A DNA stretch of 64,000 bases. Source: Devosia riboflavina. GTDB taxonomy: Bacteria > Pseudomonadota > Alphaproteobacteria > Rhizobiales > Devosiaceae. Position numbers and translations under genes: made by a program. Below the pieces are notes generated by a model. The model was not told where the DNA came from, made no database searches, and was given only the letters and a program-made list of their open reading frames with translations. Positions within the stretch are counted from its first letter, which is position 1; the number at the start of each line of letters is the position of its first letter. The stretch lies in contig NZ_JQGC01000015.1 of assembly GCF_000743575.1 (NCBI RefSeq), positions 1-64,000 on the forward strand, written 5' to 3'. Shown here piece after piece: positions 1 to 10,531 of the stretch.

Positions 1-1
1 T

Positions 2-2179
2 GGCGAACGGCCGAACCCCAATGCCCGTCCGACCGGCAATACGCGCCCGGCCGGCTCCACCGGCACGCGCCCCGCAGGCACTGGCACCCGCCCGGCCGGC
101 GATCGTCGTCCCGCCGGCGCCGGCATGGCCCCGATCGGCAATGTGCCGCCCGCGGCCCCCAGCGAGGCCGATGGCCGTCGCGTCCGGACCGGCGCGCCGC
201 AGCAGCGTCCGACGACCGAAGCCGAACTCGAAAATGCCCGCCGCGCCTCGCGCGCCCAGCCCGAGCGCCCCTCGCGCCGTGGCGATGAGGGTGCCGCCCG
301 TGGCCGTCTGACGGTTTCGAGCGCCACGACCGAAAGCGATAGGGATCGCGGTCCCTCGCTCGCCGCCATGAAGCGCCGTCGCGACAAGAAGATGGGCCGC
401 AACCAGCAGGATGCGCCAAAACTCAGCCGCGAAGTGGTCATTCCGGAAGTCATCACGGTGGGCGAACTCGCCAACCGCATGGCCGAACGCTCCGTCACCG
501 TCATCAAGATGCTGATGCAGCAGGGCAATATGGCCAAGATCACCGATGTGATCGATGCCGATACCGCTGAACTGATCGCCGGCGAACTCGGCCACACCGT
601 CAAGCGCGTCTCGGAAGCCGACGTCGAAGAAGGTCTCTTCGATCTTCCCTCCGACGACAAGGCCGAGGATCTGACCGATCGTGCGCCCGTCGTGACCATT
701 ATGGGCCACGTCGACCACGGCAAGACCTCGCTCCTCGACGCCATCCGCGAAGCCAATGTGGTTTCCGGTGAAGCCGGTGGCATCACCCAGCATATCGGCG
801 CCTACCAGGTCGAAAAGAACGGCACCAAGATCACCTTCCTCGACACCCCGGGCCACGAGGCGTTCACCGCCATGCGTGCCCGTGGCGCCCAGGCAACTGA
901 TATTGCGGTGCTGGTCGTGGCGGCCGATGACGGCGTCATGCCGCAGACCATCGAATCCATCAAGCACGCCAAGGCGGCCGGTGTTCCGATCATCGTGGCC
1001 ATCAACAAGATGGACAAGCCGGACGCCAATCCCCAGCGCGTGCGCACGGAACTGCTGCAGCACGAAGTGTTCGTGGAATCCATGGGCGGCGAAGTGCTCG
1101 ATGTGGAAGTATCGGCCAAGACCCGCGCCGGTCTCGACAAACTGCTCGAAACCATCCTGCTGCAGGCCGAAGTCCTCGAACTCAAGGTCGCCCGTGACGG
1201 TCGCGCCGAAGGTATCGTGGTCGAAGCCAAGCTCGATCGCGGCCGCGGCGCCGTGGCCACCGTTCTCGTGCAGCGCGGCACGCTGCGCGTCGGCGACATT
1301 CTCGTCGCCGGCACCGAGTTCGCGAAAGTTCGCGCCCTCATCAACGACAAGGGCGAGCAGGTCAAGGAAGCTGGTCCCTCGGTTCCGGTTGAAGTCCTCG
1401 GCTTTACCGGTGTGCCCTCGGCCGGCGATCGTTGCTCGGTCGTCGAAACCGAAGCGCGTGCCCGCGAAGTCACCGAATATCGTCAGCGCGCCATCCGTGA
1501 AAAGACGGCCGGCGGCGGCGCCACCAGCCTCGAGCAGATGATGAATCAGCTCAAGGCCAATGGCATCGCCAAGTTCCCGCTGATCATCAAGGGTGACGTG
1601 CAGGGTTCGGTGGAAGCGATCGTGGCCAGCCTCGACAAGCTCGGCACCGACGAAGTCTCGGCGCAGATCCTGCATCAGGGCGTTGGTGGTATCACCGAAA
1701 GCGACGTGACGCTGGCAACGGCTTCCAAGGCCGTCATCATCGGCTTCAACGTCCGTGCCAACAAGCAGGCGCAGGACCTGGCGACCCGCGAAGGCATCGA
1801 AATCCGCTACTACAACATCATCTACGACCTCGTGGATGACGTGAAGTCGGCCATGTCTGGTCTCTTGGCGCCAGAGCGCCGCGAAACCTTCATCGGCTAC
1901 GCGGAAATCCTCGAAGTCTTCCAGATCACCAAGGTCGGCAAGGTCGCGGGTTGCCGCGTCACCGAGGGCCTTGTGGAACGCGGCGCCGGCGTGCGCCTCC
2001 TCCGCGACAACGTCGTCATCCACGAAGGCAAGCTCAAGACGCTCAAGCGCTTCAAGGACGAAGTCAAGGAAGTCCAGGTCGGCCAGGAATGCGGCATGGC
2101 CTTCGAAAACTACGAAGACATCCGCCCCAAGGACGTCATCGAATGCTTCCGCGTCGAGACCGTGCAGCGCACGCTCTAA
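2..2179 (+). CDS. infB: Translation initiation factor IF-2 (3' part; starts before the window)
   Basis: GTPase that places initiator fMet-tRNA on the 30S subunit and promotes 50S joining. The frame is open back to base 2, so the true start is outside the window; an ATG at 125 is internal. The first ~90 codons are a low-complexity Gly/Arg/Pro/Thr-rich linker typical of the IF2 N-terminal region. Next comes the IF2_N helical domain, then the G domain with the P-loop GHVDHGKT (704-727), the G3 motif DTPGHE and the G4 motif NKMD, then the beta-barrel and C-terminal tRNA-binding domains. The frame ends at a TAA followed directly by a terminator. In most alphaproteobacteria rbfA and truB follow; here they do not. 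Confidence 0.97.
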   Translation, partial: GERPNPNARPTGNTRPAGSTGTRPAGTGTRPAGDRRPAGAGMAPIGNVPPAAPSEADGRRVRTGAPQQRPTTEAELENARRASRAQPERPSRRGDEGAARGRLTVSSATTESDRDRGPSLAAMKRRRDKKMGRNQQDAPKLSREVVIPEVITVGELANRMAERSVTVIKMLMQQGNMAKITDVIDADTAELIAGELGHTVKRVSEADVEEGLFDLPSDDKAEDLTDRAPVVTIMGHVDHGKTSLLDAIREANVVSGEAGGITQHIGAYQVEKNGTKITFLDTPGHEAFTAMRARGAQATDIAVLVVAADDGVMPQTIESIKHAKAAGVPIIVAINKMDKPDANPQRVRTELLQHEVFVESMGGEVLDVEVSAKTRAGLDKLLETILLQAEVLELKVARDGRAEGIVVEAKLDRGRGAVATVLVQRGTLRVGDILVAGTEFAKVRALINDKGEQVKEAGPSVPVEVLGFTGVPSAGDRCSVVETEARAREVTEYRQRAIREKTAGGGATSLEQMMNQLKANGIAKFPLIIKGDVQGSVEAIVASLDKLGTDEVSAQILHQGVGGITESDVTLATASKAVIIGFNVRANKQAQDLATREGIEIRYYNIIYDLVDDVKSAMSGLLAPERRETFIGYAEILEVFQITKVGKVAGCRVTEGLVERGAGVRLLRDNVVIHEGKLKTLKRFKDEVKEVQVGQECGMAFENYEDIRPKDVIECFRVETVQRTL

Positions 2180-2201
2180 AACGCTGCCAGACAAGAAAAT
2201 T

Positions 2202-2234
2202 AAAGGGCGTGGCCACGGGCCGCGCCCTTTTTGT
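2202..2234 (+). terminator. Rho-independent terminator of infB
   Basis: A GC-rich stem (AAAGGGCG-GGCC pairing with GGCC-GCGCCCTTT, one mismatch) is followed by TTTTTGTTTG. It lies 23 bases after the infB stop and before the next gene's ribosome binding site. Confidence 0.88.
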
Positions 2235-2287
2235 TTGTGCCCTTCGCTGCCATCTTCCTAAGATCGAGGCGCGGAGGAGAGAGCTAC

Positions 2288-2905
2288 ATGCAGATCATCA
2301 TGATGGACGTCGACGGCGTCCTCGTTGCCGGTCGTCCCAAGGATGGCGCGCACCTTTTTACCGACCTCGAAGCCGACCTCGGCATCTCGGCGCCGACCCT
2401 CCAACGCGAGTTCTTCAAACCGCGCTGGCCGGATATCATCACCGGACGCAAGGCGCTCCTTCCCGAACTCGCCGAATTCCTCACCGACATCGCGTCAGCC
2501 GTCTCCGCCCAAACCCTGATCGACTACTGGTTTGAGAATGACTCCCGGCTCGTTGAAGCGGTTATCGAGGGTATGGCAGAACTGCGCACCAGAGGACACC
2601 TGGTCTATCTCGCGACAAACCAGGAGCACATGCGCGCCACCTATCTGATGGAGGTCATGGGCCTCGCCCGCCAGGTCGACGGCATCTTTTACTCGGCCGC
2701 CATCGGACACCGAAAACCCAGCCAGCAATTCTATCGGCACATCCAGGACACGCTGGGCAGTTCACCCGACGACATTACCCTCGTGGATGACACGGAAGAC
2801 AATGTCATCGCCGCGCGCGAGCAGGGATGGAATGCCATTCACTGGCGGGCGAACATGTCGCTGCTTGACGAACTCGCCAAAGTCCCTAGACGTTTTCCCG
2901 CCTGA
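2288..2905 (+). CDS. HAD-superfamily hydrolase (subfamily IA-like)
   Basis: A 205-residue soluble phosphatase-type protein. HAD motifs are visible in order: motif I DVDGV near residue 7 (Asp nucleophile and acid/base), motif II around LATNQ, motif III Lys in GHRKPS and motif IV DDTEDN. A small alpha-helical cap lies between motifs I and II, as in haloacid-dehalogenase/phosphoglycolate-phosphatase-like enzymes. The substrate cannot be told. I start at the ATG at 2288 because GGAGGAGAG precedes it; the frame extends 19 codons further upstream but that would run through the infB terminator. Its 3' end overlaps the convergent sulfotransferase gene by 20 bp. Confidence 0.85.
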   Translation: MQIIMMDVDGVLVAGRPKDGAHLFTDLEADLGISAPTLQREFFKPRWPDIITGRKALLPELAEFLTDIASAVSAQTLIDYWFENDSRLVEAVIEGMAELRTRGHLVYLATNQEHMRATYLMEVMGLARQVDGIFYSAAIGHRKPSQQFYRHIQDTLGSSPDDITLVDDTEDNVIAAREQGWNAIHWRANMSLLDELAKVPRRFPA

Positions 2906-3644
2906 ACCGCTCCACCCATTGCCGGCTCGTCGCATCGGCCATTTTGGCCGTCGGCACCGCCATGGCGAGGGCAATGCCCTCGTCGAGCCCGAGGCGCGCA
3001 AAAATCTCCGCCAGGGCCCGCTGCGGCGCAGCAGTGACCCCTTCATAAGTCAGCCGCAGCGGCGTGATCCGATAGGCCGCAAAGAAAGCGTCCCAAGCCC
3101 GGTCGTCCGCTTCCAGGTCCGCCAGCACCGCCGCGATCCTTTTGCCGTCATAGACCGGCTCCGGCCGCTCCAGCGATCCCTCGAGCACGCTGCCATCGGC
3201 ATTGAGGTGCCAGAGCCCGGTCTGTTCAGCCCGCACCAGCGAGACCGCCTGACCGAGCTTGTCGCCGCGCGAGAGGTGGATATAGAGGAGGGGCCCAAAC
3301 GCCGCCTCGAGCTGCGCCGGCACGGTATCCGCGCTGCCAAAAACCCGCTCCAGCCGCCGCCCGGCATCGGCAAGGCTCGAATACATCACCCGCAGCCCAA
3401 AGATTCCCGTTCCCGCCCTGCCGGCTTCGCGCATGGCCGCGAGATAGGCACGATCAAAGGCCGGCGTATCGATGCCCTTGGCCGGGGAAACACCCCAATC
3501 CTGCGCCCAATGCGCAATATCGACCTCGCGAAAATAGGAGTTCGGCCTGCCGGCGACGGCGCTCCGATAGAGCATTTCGCAGATCAGCGTACTGCCCGAG
3601 CGCGGCGTGCCGCAGATGAGATAGCTTTGGGGGAACTGTGGCAT
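2886..3644 (-). CDS. Stf0-family sulfotransferase
   Basis: 252 residues. The N-terminal CGTPRSGSTLICEML matches the 5'-phosphosulfate-binding loop of Stf0 sulfotransferases, the family of mycobacterial trehalose 2-sulfotransferase, which move sulfate from PAPS to a carbohydrate or lipid acceptor. The rest of the chain (FREVD segment, the SRGDKLGQAVSL region, basic C-terminus) agrees in length and order with that family. The acceptor is unknown; there are no glycan or PAPS-synthesis genes beside it. It is convergent with the HAD gene and probably a single-gene transcript. Confidence 0.82.
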   Translation of the reverse strand: MPQFPQSYLICGTPRSGSTLICEMLYRSAVAGRPNSYFREVDIAHWAQDWGVSPAKGIDTPAFDRAYLAAMREAGRAGTGIFGLRVMYSSLADAGRRLERVFGSADTVPAQLEAAFGPLLYIHLSRGDKLGQAVSLVRAEQTGLWHLNADGSVLEGSLERPEPVYDGKRIAAVLADLEADDRAWDAFFAAYRITPLRLTYEGVTAAPQRALAEIFARLGLDEGIALAMAVPTAKMADATSRQWVERFRRENV

Positions 3645-3763
3645 GAGCCAGTCTTAGCGCGTCCCGCGTCCCGATGGCGCATGTCGAGAAAAATAAAATC
3701 GCGATGTCGAAATTCGGCAATGGCCTCCGTTCTTGGGTCATTTCCAATCGAGGACAGCGTCCA

Positions 3764-4162
3764 ATGCCCCTTACCGCCACCACGCTCTATAGCCTGCCGC
3801 TCATCCTGATCTGGCTGGTGCTCTTCGTCAGGGTTTCGGCGACCCGGGCGCAATACAACCAGTCCTTCGGCGATGGCGGCCATGCCGACCTGCTGCAAAA
3901 AATTCGCCAGCACGGCAATTTCATCGAATGGGTGCCCTTCGTGCTGCTGCTCATGCTGCTCGCCGAGGCGCAGGGCACCAGCGCCATCTGGCTCCATATT
4001 GCCGGCGCCCTGCTGGTGCTGGGCCGCCTGGTTCATCCCTTCGGCCTCCCGCCGGGGAACGCGGCACATCCCCTGCGCTATCTCGGCAATGGCTCCAACT
4101 TTCTTGCCGTGGCGGTGCTGGTCGTCTGCCTCGTGCTGATCCTACTCGGTCGCCCGGCCTAG
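3764..4162 (+). CDS. MAPEG-family membrane protein
   Basis: 132 residues with about four hydrophobic helices, the size and pattern of the MAPEG family (membrane-associated proteins in eicosanoid and glutathione metabolism, including bacterial microsomal-glutathione-transferase-like proteins). The family-like segment is the stretch from RVSATRAQYNQSFGDG to QHGNFIEWVPF after helix 1. I choose the ATG at 3764, preceded by GAGGACAG; the open frame extends 30 codons upstream but that part is polar and unlike the family. Function in bacteria is mostly unproven. Confidence 0.8.
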   Translation: MPLTATTLYSLPLILIWLVLFVRVSATRAQYNQSFGDGGHADLLQKIRQHGNFIEWVPFVLLLMLLAEAQGTSAIWLHIAGALLVLGRLVHPFGLPPGNAAHPLRYLGNGSNFLAVAVLVVCLVLILLGRPA

Positions 4163-4210
4163 CGCCGTCTTCCGTCTTCTCTTAAGCCTGATCCAACCAG
4201 AGGTTACAAA

Positions 4211-4573
4211 ATGCAATATATGCTTCTCATCTATGCCGACCCGCAGCGCGAGCCCAAATATGGCACGCCCGAACACGAGACCATGATGTCCGGCTATTTC
4301 GCTGCCAACCAGCAGATGAAGGCCGATGGCGTGCTCGTCGCCGGCGAGGCCCTCAAAAACATAGACACCGCCACCTCGCTGCGCCTCAATCGCGGCAAGG
4401 TCGAAACCATGGACGGCCCCTTTGCCGAAACGCGCGAGCATCTGGGCGGCTATTATGTCATCGAGGTGCCCGATCTCGACGCCGCCCTGCGCTATGCCGC
4501 CCTGATCCCCACCGCGGCCTATGGCACGGTGGAAGTGCGCCCGCTGATGACGTTCAATCCCGCGGGCAATTGA
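4211..4573 (+). CDS. YCII/DGPF-domain protein, partner of the ECF sigma factor
   Basis: 120 residues with the DGPF signature (MDGPFAETREHLGGYYVIE near residues 74-92) that names this YCII-related family, a ferredoxin-like dimeric alpha/beta barrel of uncertain biochemistry. AGAGG precedes the ATG. The gene ends one base before the ATG of the sigma-factor gene, so the two are almost certainly cotranscribed. DGPF genes beside ECF sigma factors with a long C-terminal extension are the hallmark of group ECF42, where the DGPF gene is often the target of the sigma factor. Confidence 0.9.
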   Translation: MQYMLLIYADPQREPKYGTPEHETMMSGYFAANQQMKADGVLVAGEALKNIDTATSLRLNRGKVETMDGPFAETREHLGGYYVIEVPDLDAALRYAALIPTAAYGTVEVRPLMTFNPAGN

Positions 4574-4574
4574 G

Positions 4575-5801
4575 ATGACGCAGGCCGCCTCCGGCGCCGT
4601 TGCGGCGACAAGGGCCCTCGAGGGTTTGATGCGCAATGACCGGGGGCGGCTCATGGCGGCGCTGATCGCCCGCCTCGGCAATTTCCAATTGGCCGAGGAA
4701 GCCTTGCAGGATGCCATGCTGTCCGCCGTCAGCCATTGGGGCCGCAATGGCGTGCCCGCCGCGCCGCTCGGCTGGCTGCTGCAAACCGCCTATCGCAAGG
4801 CCATCGATCGCCTGCGCCAGAGCAAATCGGAGGGCCGGAAGGTCGACGCCCTACGCCTGCTTACTGCCGAAACGCGCGAGGATGACGCCTACGACATTCC
4901 CGACGAACGGCTGCGGCTGATCTTTACCTGCTGCCACCCCGCTCTCGAGCCCAAATCGCAGGTGGCGCTGACCCTGCGCACCATTTGCGGATTGTCGACA
5001 CATGACATCGCCGCCGTCTTTCTCGACGCCGAACCGACCATGGGGCAGCGCCTCTCCCGCGCCAGGGCCAAGATCACGGCGGCGGGCATTCCCTATGCCG
5101 TGCCGGAGCCGCAGGATTGGGCCGAACGGCTGCAGGCCGTGCTGGCCGTCATCTATCTGGTCTTTACCAGCGGCTATGCCGGCACTGCCGAGAGCCGCAA
5201 AAATCTCGCAGCCGAGGCGATCTTCCTCGCCCGCCTGCTCGACAGCCTGCGCCCCGCCGATCCGGAGATCGAAGGGTGTCTCGCCCTCCTGCTCATCACC
5301 CATGCCCGGCACGGCGCCCGCGAGGACCATACCGGCGCCACCGTGCCGCTCGCCGCACAGGATCGCGGCCGCTGGGACCGGGCGCTGATTGCCGAAGGCC
5401 TCGGCCTGCTCGATCGCGCCATGAACCGGCGCCTGCCCGGCCCCTATCAGATCAAGGCCGCCATCGCCGCCTGCCATATCGGCGAAAACGGCTCGGATTG
5501 GCCGCAGATCGTGCTGCTCTATGACAGCCTCTTGCGCTTCGAACCGACGCCCGTGGTCCGGCTCCACCGCGCCGTCGCCATAGCCGAGGCCGGCCGCCCG
5601 GACACCGCGCTCGCAATGATCATGCCGCTCCAGGCCGAACTCGGCGCCTATCAGCCGTTTCACGCGGCTTTTGCCGAGCTGCTGGCCCGCAGCGGGCGGA
5701 AAGCCGAAGCGCAAGCCGCCTATGAAAGAGCCATCGCCCTGGCCACCAACGAGGCCGATATCGGCTTCCTCAAGGCCCGGGCGCAAGCAGTTCGCGAATA
5801 G
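4575..5801 (+). CDS. ECF42-type RNA polymerase sigma factor with C-terminal TPR-like extension
   Basis: 408 residues, about twice the size of a plain ECF sigma factor. Region sigma2 (about 1-90, with LGNFQLAEEALQDAM and AYRKAIDRLRQ) and sigma4 (about 115-180, HDIAAVFLDAEPTMGQRLSRAR) are followed by a ~220-residue helical extension rich in Ala and Leu with TPR-like character, as in ECF42 sigma factors. No anti-sigma gene is adjacent; in this group the extension itself is thought to control activity. It starts one base after the stop of the DGPF gene. Confidence 0.92.
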   Translation: MTQAASGAVAATRALEGLMRNDRGRLMAALIARLGNFQLAEEALQDAMLSAVSHWGRNGVPAAPLGWLLQTAYRKAIDRLRQSKSEGRKVDALRLLTAETREDDAYDIPDERLRLIFTCCHPALEPKSQVALTLRTICGLSTHDIAAVFLDAEPTMGQRLSRARAKITAAGIPYAVPEPQDWAERLQAVLAVIYLVFTSGYAGTAESRKNLAAEAIFLARLLDSLRPADPEIEGCLALLLITHARHGAREDHTGATVPLAAQDRGRWDRALIAEGLGLLDRAMNRRLPGPYQIKAAIAACHIGENGSDWPQIVLLYDSLLRFEPTPVVRLHRAVAIAEAGRPDTALAMIMPLQAELGAYQPFHAAFAELLARSGRKAEAQAAYERAIALATNEADIGFLKARAQAVRE

Positions 5802-5840
5802 CGCGTTTCATCCTTCACCGGGTCTGTCCCAAACTCGATT

Positions 5841-5908
5841 GTCACCCCGGCGAAGGCCGGGGCCCATCTCCCGATCTCAGGGTGGACCCCGGCCTTCGCC
5901 GGGGTGAC
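5841..5908. repeat. Dispersed palindromic repeat, family B
   Basis: Two 22-bp arms, perfect reverse complements (GTCACCCCGGCGAAGGCC plus four G, and its complement), separated by 24 bp. A partial copy of one arm recurs at 15511-15530. This is a common type of intergenic mosaic repeat in alphaproteobacteria; it may fold into a large hairpin at the 3' end of the sigma-factor transcript. Confidence 0.8.
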
Positions 5909-6033
5909 ATCTGGTGGAAGAGAACCACCTTACCAAACCGTTTCATCGACATGTGAAACGCTCGAATGCTCGGGGCGTCCAAAAGGCTTTGTCACCCAAC
6001 CCGTTGGGCGAATCGACCCTAGCATCGGCCCCT

Positions 6034-6069
6034 AAAAACGAAAGAGCCCGCTCCTTGCGGAACGGGCCC
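6034..6069 (-). terminator. Probable terminator of the L,D-transpeptidase gene
   Basis: On the minus strand a GCCCGTTCC / GGAGCGGGC stem (one G-U pair) with a GCAA tetraloop is followed by TCTTTCGTTTTT. It lies about 170 bases after the transpeptidase stop, implying a fairly long 3' UTR. Confidence 0.65.
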
Positions 6070-6237
6070 TGGATGCCGGATGCGGGTGACTACGGTATGA
6101 ACCGCGGCCGGCAGTATATTTTGGAGGTCGTGACGAGAGTTTTCGCTCCCGGGTGCCACGATCCGCCAGAACTATTGCGGCGACATTGCGAAAGGCACGG
6201 TCGGGAAAACTGTTACCGGTTTTCCCGTAATCCGCAC

Positions 6238-6888
6238 TTAGGCGTTGATCACCGTCACGCGCGTGCCCGAGGGGACGCGGGCATAGAGATCGATGATGTC
6301 CTGGTTCATCAGGCGAATGCAGCCCGAGGAAACGTTGGTGCCGATCGTATAGGGTTCGGTCGTGCCGTGGATACGGAAAAGCGTATCGGCACCGTTTTTG
6401 TAGAGGTAAAGCGCGCGCGGCCCCAGCGGGTTTTCCGGACCTGCGCCCATGCCATTGGCCCAGGGGCCATAGCGATCGGGCTCGCGGGCGATCATCGACT
6501 TGGTCGGGGTCCAGCGCGGCCATTCGGCCTTGCGGCCGATGGTGGCATCGCCGCGGAAGACGAGAGCCTCGTCCTTGCCGACGCCGATGCCGTAGCGCAG
6601 CGCGCGGCCATTTTCCATGACGAGATAGAGATAGTGTGCCGGGGTATCGACCACGATCGTGCCGGGACGTTCGGTGGTGAAATAGGGCACTTCCTGGCGC
6701 CACCATTTCGGATCGACGCGACGCAGATCCATGGCGGCGATCGGGTAGGCTTCATTGGTGACCGGGCCGTACATGCGCAGGTAGTACGGATCGATGGTCG
6801 GCTCCTGGACCACAGGCTGACGCGTGGTCGAACAGGCTGCCAGGGCCGTCGCGGAGAGGCCGATGAGGAAAAGGCGGCGGGAAATCAA
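6238..6888 (-). CDS. L,D-transpeptidase (YkuD family) lipoprotein
   Basis: 216 residues. The N-terminus is a lipoprotein signal ending in the lipobox LAAC (Cys 19), so the enzyme should be anchored in the cell envelope. The YkuD catalytic core is clear at residues ~165-190: HGTTEP, then the SSGCIRL motif holding the nucleophilic cysteine. Such enzymes make 3-3 cross-links in peptidoglycan or attach proteins to it. A perfect general-stress promoter lies 84 bases upstream, so expression probably rises in stress. The gene appears monocistronic, ending at a terminator near 6050. Confidence 0.93.
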   Translation of the reverse strand: MISRRLFLIGLSATALAACSTTRQPVVQEPTIDPYYLRMYGPVTNEAYPIAAMDLRRVDPKWWRQEVPYFTTERPGTIVVDTPAHYLYLVMENGRALRYGIGVGKDEALVFRGDATIGRKAEWPRWTPTKSMIAREPDRYGPWANGMGAGPENPLGPRALYLYKNGADTLFRIHGTTEPYTIGTNVSSGCIRLMNQDIIDLYARVPSGTRVTVINA

Positions 6889-6971
6889 AACTGGAACCTC
6901 GGGACAGGCAAAGAATCACGTCGAGAGGGCAGGGCGCCGCCTCGTTCCTTGCAGTAACGCTTCTCCCGCTT

Positions 6972-6996
6972 AACGTGGCACGAATGCGGCGGTTCC
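6972..6996 (-). promoter_or_regulatory. Sigma-EcfG (general stress response) promoter for the L,D-transpeptidase gene
   Basis: On the minus strand GGAAC (6996-6992) is separated by exactly 16 bases from CGTT (6975-6972). This matches the alphaproteobacterial EcfG consensus GGAAC-N16/17-CGTT without mismatch. The -10 box is 84 bases from the transpeptidase start codon. Confidence 0.75.
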
Positions 6997-7045
6997 TCGC
7001 CACAATGTGATCATAGTTCGGCCTGTTGCCGAAATCCCACAGGTC

Positions 7046-7600
7046 TCACGCGGCTGTGATGGAGTGGATGGCAGCGACGAGATCAGGCCCGGCCGCGGCT
7101 GCTTCATGGTCGATACCGGACAAGAAGCTCACCCGCGCCTGCGGCAGCAGTGCCTTATAGAGGGCGGGGTGGTTTTTCGCGACCACTTCGTCCCTGTCGC
7201 CCTGAAGGATGACGAGGTTCGAGAGGGCCTGCAGCCTCGTCCCGGCATCCTCGGGCAGGGCGAATTCGGCGATCTCCCAGTCCTCGGCGCTCCAGAAAGG
7301 CGCGGCCAGCGTCAAGACGCCGAGGAGCCGATCCGGCAGGCCAAACCGCGTCAGAACCTGCAAAATGGTCGACCCGCCCAGCGAATGCCCGACAAGGACG
7401 AAGTCGCTGGGAATCGCCTTGATTTCACCTGCCACCGCCGCGATCCACGGTTCGGCCTCGGGCGCGTCCGGCTTGGGCATCAGCGGCGCAATCAGCCTCA
7501 GATCAGGCGGCAGAATGGCGCGCAATGCCCCGACGAGGGCGCTGCTGCCTTCTCCCGGCCCCTGCGGACCGGCGCTATGGATGAAAAGCACCGTGATCAT
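7046..7600 (-). CDS. Alpha/beta-fold hydrolase (RBBP9/YdeN-like)
   Basis: 184 residues, a small alpha/beta hydrolase. The nucleophile elbow GHSLGG (near residue 75) gives the serine; an Asp in LQGDRDEVV and the His in SGIDHEAA complete a plausible triad. The substrate is not predictable. I use the ATG at 7600: an upstream TTG in frame at 7633 lies inside the pnp terminator and would make an implausible N-terminus. The gene sits downstream of pnp on the same strand but is separated from it by that terminator. Confidence 0.8.
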   Translation of the reverse strand: MITVLFIHSAGPQGPGEGSSALVGALRAILPPDLRLIAPLMPKPDAPEAEPWIAAVAGEIKAIPSDFVLVGHSLGGSTILQVLTRFGLPDRLLGVLTLAAPFWSAEDWEIAEFALPEDAGTRLQALSNLVILQGDRDEVVAKNHPALYKALLPQARVSFLSGIDHEAAAAGPDLVAAIHSITAA

Positions 7601-7625
7601 GTGGGGATAGTGACCCAAAGGCACG

Positions 7626-7658
7626 AAAAGCAAAAGGCCCGGATCGCTCCGGGCCTTT
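7626..7658 (-). terminator. Rho-independent terminator of pnp
   Basis: On the minus strand a perfect 11-bp stem (AAAGGCCCGGA with its complement) with a 4-base loop is followed by TGCTTTTCG. It begins 27 bases after the pnp stop codon. Confidence 0.88.
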
Positions 7659-7684
7659 CAATATTCTTGCTTGGAAAACGCGCC

Positions 7685-9829
<2,145 letters not shown>

Positions 9830-10128
9830 TTGGTGTCTTTCCATTCTGCCGGAGCGCGGGAACGCGGAATAGGCGAGGGTCCGCGAACGCTTCGGTGTGC
9901 CCGCACCGGTGCCGCACCCCATGTGCGCGCCGGCTCAAAATCAGGCACTGTTTCTGTCTGTGACAGGTTCAGAACATGGACAAGACAACAAGCGTCTCCT
10001 CAGCGGAAGGCGCCAATAATCCTGCCATGCTCCGGCGCTGCCGGCCTAAGGGGGAGCAATAGCTCCGAGTAAGCCCATAAAGGGCAACCGGCGCGGAAGA
10101 GACCTCCCGCGCCGGAAACTTGGGTCGC
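9830..10128 (-). other. rpsO-pnp intergenic leader
   Basis: 299 bp with several short inverted repeats on the minus strand: the hairpin after rpsO (10115-10088), a GGAGC-TATT-GCTCC hairpin and a CCGGC-AGC-GCCGG hairpin. In many bacteria the pnp leader folds into a stem cut by RNase III as part of PNPase autoregulation, and this leader is long enough for that. I see no ORF with a ribosome binding site. Confidence 0.5.
10088..10115 (-). terminator. GC-rich hairpin after rpsO (attenuator or weak terminator)
   Basis: A 9-bp CCGGCGCGG stem with a 10-base loop lies 14 bases past the rpsO stop. The downstream minus-strand sequence TTGCCCTTTATG lacks an uninterrupted T-run, so partial read-through into pnp is likely. 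Confidence 0.55.
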
Positions 10129-10398
10129 TTAGCGACGGAGGCCGAGCTTTTCGATCAGCGTCTTGTAGCGGTTCTCGTCGACCTTCTTGAGGTAGTCGAG
10201 GAGGCTACGACGGGTCGAAACCAGCTTGAGGAGACCACGACGGGAGTGGTTGTCCTTGTTGTGGCCCTTGAAGTGTTCGGTGAGGTTGGCAATACGCTCG
10301 GAGAGGATGGCAACCTGCACTTCCGGCGAGCCGGTATCGTTGGCAGTGGTTGCATATTCCTTGATGAGGGCGGTCTTGCGCTCAGCGGTAATCGACAT
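10129..10398 (-). CDS. rpsO: 30S ribosomal protein S15
   Basis: 89 residues, the normal S15 length, beginning MSITAERK and ending in IEKLGLRR, with the conserved GSPEVQVA and [22 protein letters not shown] regions that bind 16S rRNA helices 20-22. The ATG at 10398 has AAGGA eight bases upstream; the in-frame TTG two codons earlier is not needed. Usually it follows truB; here a kinase gene lies upstream, so rpsO must use its own promoter. Confidence 0.97.
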   Translation of the reverse strand: MSITAERKTALIKEYATTANDTGSPEVQVAILSERIANLTEHFKGHNKDNHSRRGLLKLVSTRRSLLDYLKKVDENRYKTLIEKLGLRR

Positions 10399-10531
10399 CG
10401 GCAAATCCTTCTAGAATTTTGAGGATGAAAGAGCCCCAGCCAGGATGTCGTCCAGGTAGGGCCTGTTTATAGCGCGGGCAAAGTGAGCCTGCTGGCGGTC
10501 CCTATAGTGCAAAGCACCTGATAAAGCCAGC

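Larger units (their letters stand above)
5802..6237. other. Intergenic region with an inverted-repeat element and a minus-strand terminator
   Basis: 436 bp between the sigma-factor stop and the end of the L,D-transpeptidase gene. It holds a perfect 22-bp inverted repeat (5841-5862 and 5887-5908) and a terminator-like hairpin (6034-6069). Bases 6070-6237 are the presumed 3' UTR of the transpeptidase; I see no convincing gene. Confidence 0.7.
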
